NCBI GenBank assembly: GCA_937898195.1
Contig: CALEJD010000058.1
Span: forward strand, 1-5,166
Origin: an uncultured Clostridia bacterium
Lineage (GTDB): Bacteria; Bacillota; Clostridia; Oscillospirales; Acutalibacteraceae
Reading direction: 5' to 3'
Length of the DNA: 5,166 bases
A program made the translations under genes and the position numbers. Below the pieces are notes generated by a model. That model worked only from the letters and a program-made list of their open reading frames with translations. It made no database searches and was not told where the DNA came from. Positions 1-5,166 of the stretch are shown here, piece by piece. Within the stretch, counting starts at the first letter, position 1; each line of letters opens with the position of its first letter.

Positions 1-1849
1 TGAAAAACTAATAGGAATATCAGCTCCTACATCGGCTGGAAAATCTTTTGTTATTCTTCTTAAACTATTGAAAAAACTTTCAAAAGATAATTTTGATATA
101 GTTTATATCATTCCAACACTAAGCCTACTAAATCAGGTGTCAGAAGATTTTAATAAGTTTATAAAGAATTTAAATATTGAAAATTGTCGTGTTACAAATT
201 CTTTCATAGAGAGTGATAAAAGTAACAATATTTATGTTTTGACACAAGAAAAAGCAATATCTGCATTTAGCGATGAACGAAATTCATTTAAAAAAGATAT
301 GATTTTGATTGCTGACGAAATACAAAATATTGAAAGAATAAAAGAAGATAATGATGAGCGTGCAAAAGTGCTGTTTGATACTTTAAATGAGTTTCGCTAT
401 AAACAAAACGTAAAGCAAATTATAATATCAGGACCAAGAATAGATGAGATAGAAATAACGGGTGAAAGTATTTTTGGCATTGAAACTAAGGAAATATCTT
501 CTGTTGATAGCCCCGTGCTCAATCTAACTTATAGTGTTTATAAAGAACGAAACAGTTTTTATTTAAAACAATACTGCGCATTAACAAAACATCCAATTAT
601 CAGGCAAATTATGAATGTAAACGCAATTGAGGGTTATGGTAAAAAAATATATGATGAAAAATATTTTACTTACCTGAATTCTATTGCGAATAGTTTTGAT
701 GGAGAACAAAACATTATTTTTGCACCGACTGCTTCTACTGCAAGAAAAATTGCATGTTCACTTGAAGGCGTAAGCCAGACAGTTGCTCCTATCTCAGATT
801 TAATCTGTTATTTTCAATCTACTATCCACCCCAATTATTCGATGTGTAATACACTAAGTAAGGGAGTGGCATATCATCATGGAAAACTACCGGACCACGT
901 CAGGCGAACTATAGAAGATGCAATCCATAATAAATGGTTAACCAATATAGCTTGTACTACAACGCTATTGCAAGGCGTTAACTTGCCAGCACAAAATATT
1001 ATTATTAGAAATCCACATTTATATCTAAGAAAAAAATCTGATTCAGCAGAGTTATCTAATTATGAAATGGCGAACTTAAGAGGTAGAGCTGGTAGATTAT
1101 TAAAAGATTTTGTCGGTAGAACTCTTGTTTTAGATGAAACATCTTTCGTTAACTCTGATGGATATGAACAAATAACAATATTTGATGATGTTACAAAAGA
1201 GTTACCAACTGGATATGGGGAAAGATTTTCAAAATATTATAATGATATAGAACCTATAATTGGGACAAGTGTACCTGTTAATAGCAAAATGGGTAATTTT
1301 GGAGATTTGGTAACTTATACTCGTCAATCAGTATTGAGGTATGGTGAACAAGCAGAGCAAAAGATGAAAAATGTTGGTGTTTGTTACAGCAAGGAACAGA
1401 TAGCAGCAATTATACTAAGTCTACAAGAATTATCAATTCCAAAGGATATTTGCTTAAAAAATAGGTATTGGGACCCTTTCATACTTGATGTTATTTATAA
1501 AAATTACACAGAGAATGTACCTATGCATCCAAAAGAGTATGGTGCAACAGCCAAATTAGATAGAATGCTCAAGTTTTTAAGAGATACTCCAGAAACTAGT
1601 GAAATGTACAAAAAATATATTCCTGAAAAGTTCCAAAAAGGAGTTGCAAGGAGTACATTAAAGACAGTATGTATGCAGTGGGCAAAGGAGACAACCTTAT
1701 TTGAAATATTATCGAAAATGAAATATTCTGATGATAAGATTGAAGATGAAATTGAAGAAACAATAGAATTGTTGCAAAATACCGTTTCATATAGAATACC
1801 ACTTTTATTGAAACCTATTTTTGATATCAAAAATTCTAACAGTGTTTAA
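1..1849 (+). CDS. Ski2/Hel308-like superfamily 2 DEAD/DEAH-type helicase, N-terminus outside the window, probably cut short by a nonsense codon
   Basis: Predicted ATP-driven nucleic-acid helicase. The frame is open from base 2 to TAA 1847-1849 (615 residues), so the real start is upstream; the TTG at 68 lies after motif I and cannot be the start. Visible motifs: Walker A APTSAGKS (bases 23-46), Walker B ADEIQ (311-325), a motif III-like SGP (428-436), motif IV IIFAPTAS (713-736), the Ski2-type YHHGKLP region (from 872), motif V TTTLLQGVNLP (956-988) and motif VI RGRAGR (1079-1096). Everything needed for ATP hydrolysis is therefore present. The region after motif VI (about 1100-1849) is not recognised in detail. 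YHHG, QGVNLP and RGRAGR place it with COG1204 helicases rather than RecQ or Snf2 types. Family members serve in repair and in phage defence (for example HamB of Hachiman); which applies here is unknown. Ile codon ATA is common, unlike in the fuc genes. The frame continues open after the stop (see 1850-2074). Confidence 0.88.
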   Translation, partial: EKLIGISAPTSAGKSFVILLKLLKKLSKDNFDIVYIIPTLSLLNQVSEDFNKFIKNLNIENCRVTNSFIESDKSNNIYVLTQEKAISAFSDERNSFKKDMILIADEIQNIERIKEDNDERAKVLFDTLNEFRYKQNVKQIIISGPRIDEIEITGESIFGIETKEISSVDSPVLNLTYSVYKERNSFYLKQYCALTKHPIIRQIMNVNAIEGYGKKIYDEKYFTYLNSIANSFDGEQNIIFAPTASTARKIACSLEGVSQTVAPISDLICYFQSTIHPNYSMCNTLSKGVAYHHGKLPDHVRRTIEDAIHNKWLTNIACTTTLLQGVNLPAQNIIIRNPHLYLRKKSDSAELSNYEMANLRGRAGRLLKDFVGRTLVLDETSFVNSDGYEQITIFDDVTKELPTGYGERFSKYYNDIEPIIGTSVPVNSKMGNFGDLVTYTRQSVLRYGEQAEQKMKNVGVCYSKEQIAAIILSLQELSIPKDICLKNRYWDPFILDVIYKNYTENVPMHPKEYGATAKLDRMLKFLRDTPETSEMYKKYIPEKFQKGVARSTLKTVCMQWAKETTLFEILSKMKYSDDKIEDEIEETIELLQNTVSYRIPLLLKPIFDIKNSNSV

Positions 1850-2074
1850 TTGGCGTGTATGCAATCCGGTGCATATAGTAAAATTTCTAGAATTATGATA
1901 GAAATGGGAGTGCCGAGAGAATGTGCGATCTATTTAAAAGAGGAGCTGTTTTCGAATTTTGACGCCAATGAAAATAATGATGAACAATTGGAAGAAAAAA
2001 TCAGAAGGATATTGATAGAAAACAAAACAACGCTTCCTTATTGGATAAGTATACAGCTCAATTTTTTAGGATAA
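1850..2074 (+). pseudogene. Probable detached C-terminal segment of the same helicase, after an in-frame TAA
   Basis: This 74-codon stretch begins directly after the helicase stop codon and in the same frame. I see no Shine-Dalgarno sequence before its possible starts (TTG 1850 or ATG 1859); the preceding bases are the AT-rich helicase tail. The translation, with SGAYSKISRIMIEMGVPRE followed by CAIYLKEELF, then an acidic charged stretch (NENNDEQLEEKIRR) and an aromatic end, reads as a helical C-terminal domain rather than as an independent protein. It shares the AGA- and ATA-rich codon use of the helicase. The simplest reading is one longer gene in which a sense codon became TAA at 1847; TTA (Leu) is one base away. 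Alternatives are a true separate small protein, a natural stop with unused downstream frame, or a sequencing error. A terminator follows about 80 bases downstream. Confidence 0.6.
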
Positions 2075-2151
2075 CATACTATTTATCTTGCTAATATAAT
2101 TATTGTAATTCATTTATGGACAATAAATAAAAAAACAAAAATGTCGTCAAG

Positions 2152-2177
2152 AAAAGCTCCGCAATACGGAGCTTTTT
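2152..2177 (+). terminator. Rho-independent terminator after the helicase
   Basis: A perfect 10-bp stem (AAAAGCTCCG at 2152-2161 with CGGAGCTTTT at 2167-2176) encloses the 5-base loop CAATA and ends in a run of five T (2173-2177). It lies 77 bases after the last helicase-frame stop. Because the 5' arm starts with four A, it could also work weakly on the - strand as a back-up behind the tRNA terminator. Confidence 0.85.
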
Positions 2178-2201
2178 ATGTGTGTAATATCAGAAATAAA
2201 C

Positions 2202-2249
2202 AAAAAATCCGAACCCTTTTCCTACTGGGAAAATTTGGTTCGGATTTTT
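2202..2249 (-). terminator. Strong terminator downstream of tRNA-Leu, possibly bidirectional
   Basis: A perfect 13-bp outer stem (AAAAATCCGAACC at 2203-2215 with GGTTCGGATTTTT at 2237-2249) surrounds a second inner stem (TTTTCC 2217-2222 with GGAAAA 2228-2233, loop TACTG). Read on the - strand it starts about 7 bases after the tRNA CCA end and ends in six T (complement of 2202-2207), as expected for a tRNA transcript end. The + strand also ends in five T, so it may stop transcription from either side. Confidence 0.85.
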
Positions 2250-2255
2250 CTGGTT

Positions 2256-2342
2256 TGGTGCTGGTGACCGGACTTGAACCGGTACGGTATTGCTACCGAG
2301 GGATTTTAAGTCCCTTGCGTCTGCCGATTTCGCCACACCAGC
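2256..2342 (-). tRNA. tRNA-Leu, anticodon UAA, CCA encoded
   Basis: The reverse complement folds into a complete class II tRNA of 87 bases. The acceptor stem is GCTGGTG (2342-2336) with CACCAGC (2266-2260), followed by discriminator A (2259) and an encoded CCA (2258-2256). The anticodon stem is AGGGA/TCCCT and its 7-base loop CTTAAAA carries anticodon TAA (2308-2306). The long variable arm (2298-2284) has a GGTA/TACC stem, as expected for leucine. The T arm is ACCGG/CCGGT with loop TTCAAGT (2278-2272). It would read UUA and, by wobble, UUG codons. The gene is transcribed away from the fuc operon and its 3' end faces the helicase, the usual side for insertion of mobile elements. Confidence 0.97.
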
Positions 2343-2364
2343 ATACTGTTTCGACAGCCTTTAT

Positions 2365-2393
2365 ATTATATATTAGTAAATCTCAAATGTCAA
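2365..2393 (-). promoter_or_regulatory. Consensus sigma-70/sigma-A promoter of the tRNA-Leu gene
   Basis: On the - strand, a perfect -35 box TTGACA (2393-2388), a 17-base spacer and a perfect -10 box TATAAT (2370-2365) lie 22 bases upstream of the tRNA 5' end. Transcription should start near 2358, giving a leader of about 15 bases for RNase P to remove. The bases upstream of the -35 box are AT-rich and could act as an UP element. A full-consensus promoter fits a highly expressed stable RNA. Confidence 0.9.
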
Positions 2394-2445
2394 GAATAAT
2401 ATTAAATTTCGTCTTTTTGAACAATTATTTTTATTTCTTTTCTAT

Positions 2446-2474
2446 TTGACCTGATTTCAACGATTTGATATAAT
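2446..2474 (+). promoter_or_regulatory. Sigma-A promoter of the fuc operon, with extended -10
   Basis: TTGACC (2446-2451), a 17-base spacer and TATAAT (2469-2474), with an extended -10 TG at 2466-2467. The predicted start is near 2481, leaving an untranslated leader of about 45 bases before the fucI ATG, too short for a typical sugar or metabolite riboswitch. The spacer contains the inverted repeat TCAA-N4-TTGA (2457-2468), and TTGA-N7-TCAA (2446-2460) overlaps the -35 box. Either could be a repressor site, but short AT-rich repeats arise by chance. The promoter is back to back with that of the tRNA, with 52 bases between the two -35 boxes. Confidence 0.82.
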
Positions 2475-2526
2475 AATTATGTATGAATTTTAATACTTAT
2501 TTTACTTTTTAAAAGGAGAATTTATT

Positions 2527-4359
2527 ATGGCAAAAAACAGATACATTGGCGACTATCCTGTTATTGGTATTCGTCCTATTGTTGACGGTCGTCGCGGACC
2601 AATGCAGTTACGTGAAAGCCTTGAAGACCAAGTTATGGCTATGGCTAACGCTGCAAAGAAATTGTTTGAAGAAAATCTTTTCTATTCAAACGGTGAGCCT
2701 GTAAAGGTTATTATGGCTGACAAATCAATCGGTCGTGTGCCTGAAGCTGCTGCTTGTGCTGACAAGTTCCGTAAAGAAGGCGTTGACATTACACTTTCAG
2801 TTACACCTTGCTGGTGCTATGGTTCAGAAACAATGGATATGGACCCATATACAATTAAAGGTGTTTGGGGCTTTAATGGTACTGAAAGACCAGGTGCAGT
2901 TTATCTTGCTGCAGTTCTTGCAGGTCACGCACAAAAGGGACTCCCTGCTTTTGGTATTTATGGTCACGAAGTTCAGGACAGAGAACAGGTTGCTGAAATT
3001 CCTGATGACGTTAAAGAAAAGCTTCTCCGTTTTGGTCGTGCTGCTGTTGCTTGTGCTACAATGCGTGGCAAGTCATATCTTCAGATTGGTTCACAATGTA
3101 TGGGTATTGCAGGTTCAATTATCGACCAAGACTTTATGGAATCATATCTTGGCATGAGAGTTGAATCTGTTGACGAAGTTGAAATTCTTCGCCGAATGGA
3201 AGAAGGAATTTACAACGAAGAAGAATATCAAAAAGCTCTTGCTTGGACTAAAGAACATTGCAAAGAGGGTCGTGACGACAACCCTGAATCAGTTGAATTC
3301 TTGGGCAAAGACCACAAGATTAAATTCACAGATGAAGAAAAAGAAAAGCAGTGGGAATTCACAGTTAAAATGTACTGCATTATCAAGGATTTGATGGCAG
3401 GTAACGAAAATCTTCCTGATGCATTCGTAGAAGAAAGAGTTGGTCACAACGCTATTGCAGGTGGTTTCCAAGGTCAGAGACAATGGACAGACCATTGGCC
3501 AAACTGTGACTACCCTGAAGCACTTCTTTCATCAACATTTGACTACGAGGGTGCTCGTGAGCCATACACATTGGCAACTGAAAATGACGTACTCAACGGT
3601 CTTGGTATGCTCTTTATGAGATTGCTCACTCACCGTGCACAGATTTTTGCTGACGTTCGTACATACTGGTCAGGTGAAGCAACTGAAAGAGTTACAGGTT
3701 ACAAGTTAGAAGGTAAAGCAAAAGAGTCTAATGGTATTATTCACCTTCTCAACTCTGGTGCTGCTTGTCTTGACGCTTGTGGCGAATGCACAGACGAAAA
3801 TGGCAATGCTATTATGAAAAAGTGGTGGGAAGTAACTGACGAAGACATTAAGAAGATGACTGACGCAACAGTATGGTGTGAAGCAGGATTTGACAATTTC
3901 CGTGGCGGCGGATTCTCAAGCCATTACACAACAAAAGCTGAAATGCCTTGCACAATGATTAGACTTAACCTTGTTAAAGGTCTTGGCCCAGTTCTTCAGA
4001 TTGCAGAGGGTTGGACAGTTAATCTTCCTGACGAAGTTTCTGACACACTTATGGAAAGAACAAATCCAACATGGCCTTGCACTTGGTTTGCTCCACGTTG
4101 CGACGGTAAAGAGGGCTCACCATTCAAGACTGCTTACGAAGTAATGCAGAACTGGGGTGCTAACCACGGTGCAATTTCTTACGGACACATTGGTGCTGAC
4201 CTTATTACAATGTGCTCAATGCTTCGTATTCCTGTTTGTATGCACAATGTTCCTGAAGACGAAATCTTCCGTCCTGCTTGCTGGAACTCTTTTGGTATGG
4301 ATAAAGAGGGTCAGGATTATCGTGCTTGCCAGACATACGGTCCACTTTTCAAGAAATAA
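2527..4359 (+). CDS. fucI: L-fucose isomerase
   Basis: Cytoplasmic enzyme that interconverts L-fucose and L-fuculose (the family also accepts D-arabinose), usually Mn2+-dependent and hexameric. The 610-residue product matches my memory of the 591-residue E. coli FucI along its whole length: IGIRPIVDGRRGP near the N-terminus, then TPCWCYGSETMDMDP, WGFNGTERPGAVYLAA, FQGQRQWTD, FADVRTYWS, KGLGPVLQIAEGW and the C-terminal EGQDYRACQTYGPL. The metal and catalytic residues known in E. coli (Glu337, Asp361, His528) correspond by hand alignment to Glu352, Asp376 and His547, so it should be active. The extra length is at the N-terminus and in a charged segment around residues 245-275. The ATG is preceded by AAAGGAG (2512-2518) with 8 bases spacing. 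It is the first gene of the operon, 18 bases before the aldolase gene. No ATA isoleucine codon was found in it, in contrast to the helicase. Confidence 0.98.
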   Translation: MAKNRYIGDYPVIGIRPIVDGRRGPMQLRESLEDQVMAMANAAKKLFEENLFYSNGEPVKVIMADKSIGRVPEAAACADKFRKEGVDITLSVTPCWCYGSETMDMDPYTIKGVWGFNGTERPGAVYLAAVLAGHAQKGLPAFGIYGHEVQDREQVAEIPDDVKEKLLRFGRAAVACATMRGKSYLQIGSQCMGIAGSIIDQDFMESYLGMRVESVDEVEILRRMEEGIYNEEEYQKALAWTKEHCKEGRDDNPESVEFLGKDHKIKFTDEEKEKQWEFTVKMYCIIKDLMAGNENLPDAFVEERVGHNAIAGGFQGQRQWTDHWPNCDYPEALLSSTFDYEGAREPYTLATENDVLNGLGMLFMRLLTHRAQIFADVRTYWSGEATERVTGYKLEGKAKESNGIIHLLNSGAACLDACGECTDENGNAIMKKWWEVTDEDIKKMTDATVWCEAGFDNFRGGGFSSHYTTKAEMPCTMIRLNLVKGLGPVLQIAEGWTVNLPDEVSDTLMERTNPTWPCTWFAPRCDGKEGSPFKTAYEVMQNWGANHGAISYGHIGADLITMCSMLRIPVCMHNVPEDEIFRPACWNSFGMDKEGQDYRACQTYGPLFKK

Positions 4360-4377
4360 TTAAGGGGTAAAAATATA

Positions 4378-5073
4378 ATGGAAAACTTATCATATATGGA
4401 AATTCGTGAGCAGATTTGTGATGTCTGCCATAAAATGTGGCAACTTGGTTGGGTTGCTGCAAATGACGGTAATGTTTCTGTAAAATTGCCTGATGGTAAT
4501 TTTATGGCAACACCAACAGGCATCAGCAAAAGCTTTATCACACCTGAAAAACTTGTTGTAATTAACGAAAATGGTGAAGTGCTTGAGGGTGCTCCTTACA
4601 AGCCATCAAGTGAAATTAAAATGCATCTTCGTTGCTACAAAGAGCGTGAAGATGTAGGCGCAGTAGTACACGCTCACCCACCAACAGCAACAGGCTATGC
4701 AGTTGCAGGTAAAAGTATGGACGAATATTCAATGATTGAAACTGTTATTGCAATCGGTTCAATTCCACTTACACCTTACGGCACACCAAGTACAAACGAA
4801 GTACCTGAGGCTATTGCACCTTATCTTAAAGAGCATGATGTTATGCTTCTTCAAAACCACGGTGCACTCACAGTTGGTTGTGACCTTATTACTGCATATT
4901 ACAGAATGGAAACTCTTGAATTATTTGCAAAAATTTCTCTCACTGCTCACCTTCTTGGCGGTGCACAGGAAATTTCAAAGCCAAACATCGACAAACTCTT
5001 ATATTTGAGAGAAAACTACTATGGTGTTACAGGTAAACATCCTGGATATAAACACTACAATAAGGAAGATTAA
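4378..5073 (+). CDS. fucA: Class II aldolase, probable L-fuculose-1-phosphate aldolase
   Basis: Class II aldolase/adducin family enzyme of 231 residues (E. coli FucA has 215), expected to split L-fuculose-1-phosphate into dihydroxyacetone phosphate and L-lactaldehyde with a Zn2+ ion. Visible landmarks are GNVSVKLPDGNF (about 31-42), TPTGIS, PSSEIKMH, VVHAHPP and LLQNHGALTVG. The zinc ligands and catalytic Glu of E. coli FucA (Glu73, His92, His94, His155) align with Glu79, His98, His100 and His161, all at an offset of +6; Tyr209 aligns with Tyr215. The place of E. coli Tyr113 is occupied by Met119, with a Tyr at 117. The start ATG has AAGGGG (4362-4367) 10 bases upstream. Its place between fucI and fucU supports the fuculose substrate, but relatives act on rhamnulose-1-phosphate or ribulose-5-phosphate, so the exact substrate is inferred from context. 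Confidence 0.9.
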   Translation: MENLSYMEIREQICDVCHKMWQLGWVAANDGNVSVKLPDGNFMATPTGISKSFITPEKLVVINENGEVLEGAPYKPSSEIKMHLRCYKEREDVGAVVHAHPPTATGYAVAGKSMDEYSMIETVIAIGSIPLTPYGTPSTNEVPEAIAPYLKEHDVMLLQNHGALTVGCDLITAYYRMETLELFAKISLTAHLLGGAQEISKPNIDKLLYLRENYYGVTGKHPGYKHYNKED

Positions 5074-5075
5074 TT

Positions 5076-5166
5076 ATGCTTAAAAATATTCCAAAAATCT
5101 TGTCCCCTGAGATGCTTAAAGTTCTTTGTGAAATGGGACACAGCGACCGTCTTGTTATTGCAGACG
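5076..5166 (+). CDS. fucU: L-fucose mutarotase, 5' part only (cut by the window end)
   Basis: Only the first 30 codons are present. They closely follow the E. coli FucU N-terminus as I recall it: MLKNIPKILSPEMLKVLCEM, then GHSDRLVIAD. FucU/RbsD-family proteins interconvert the alpha and beta anomers of the sugar; the conserved His of the MGH motif (His22) is present. The ATG lies two bases after the aldolase stop, with AAGGA (5062-5066) inside the end of the aldolase gene at 9 bases spacing, so the two are translationally close and clearly one operon. RbsD (ribose pyranase) is the near alternative, but the fuc context and sequence favour FucU. Confidence 0.9.
   Translation, partial: MLKNIPKILSPEMLKVLCEMGHSDRLVIAD

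Noticed and set aside
68..70. TTG as the start codon of the helicase
   Set aside because: The frame is open to the left edge and motif I (APTSAGKS) lies at bases 23-46, before this TTG, so the start must be upstream of the window.
1504..1830. Overlapping open frames on the - strand inside the helicase gene
   Set aside because: They are antisense to a clearly coding region, of low complexity (rich in Ser, Phe and Ile) and show no start signal or recognisable domain.
2141..2449. Open frame of 102 codons on the + strand
   Set aside because: It runs across both terminator hairpins, the antisense of the tRNA-Leu gene and its promoter, and has no ribosome binding site.
2483..2512. Nine-codon ATG frame in the fuc leader as a possible leader peptide
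   Set aside because: The ATG falls practically at the predicted transcription start with no ribosome binding site, and no attenuator hairpin follows before fucI.
2475..2526. Riboswitch in the fuc leader
   Set aside because: The leader is only about 45 bases, AT-rich and without stable stems, too short for known sugar or metabolite riboswitches.
2735..3394. Alternative-frame open frames within fucI, on both strands (also at 4157-4363 and 4736-5008)
   Set aside because: They are shadows of fucI and fucA, which are supported by family-wide similarity and catalytic residues.

Overview
The window looks like a chromosomal segment of a low-GC Gram-positive anaerobe, most likely a gut Clostridia-type Firmicute. 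The basis is an AT-rich sequence, strong AAGGAG-type ribosome binding sites, near-consensus TTGACA/TATAAT promoters, a tRNA gene with an encoded CCA, and an L-fucose operon. The taxon is an inference, because no marker gene is present.

Left part (1-2074, + strand): the main body of a superfamily 2 helicase of the Ski2/Hel308-like (COG1204) type. Its N-terminus lies outside the window. The helicase motifs I, II, III, IV, V and VI can all be read, with motif I at the very left edge. The reading frame stops at TAA 1847-1849 and then stays open in the same frame for another 74 codons to 2074, with no ribosome binding site. This suggests one longer helicase broken by a nonsense mutation. Helicases of this type occur in anti-phage systems such as Hachiman (HamB), but the partner gene would be upstream and cannot be seen.

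Middle part (2075-2526, no protein gene): a + strand terminator (2152-2177), a long hairpin terminator (2202-2249) for the opposite strand, a tRNA-Leu(UAA) gene on the - strand (2256-2342) with its own consensus promoter (2365-2393), and a divergent extended -10 promoter (2446-2474) for the fucose genes.

Right part (2527-5166, + strand): a tight operon for L-fucose use. It holds fucI (L-fucose isomerase), a class II aldolase of the L-fuculose-1-phosphate aldolase type (fucA), and the first 30 codons of fucU (L-fucose mutarotase). Together FucU supplies the right anomer, FucI makes L-fuculose, and after phosphorylation by a kinase not present here, FucA would split it to dihydroxyacetone phosphate and L-lactaldehyde.

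The two halves differ clearly in codon use. The Ile codon ATA is frequent in the helicase, and I found none in fucI or fucA. Together with the tRNA 3' end facing the helicase, this is consistent with the left part being an acquired island next to a core sugar operon.
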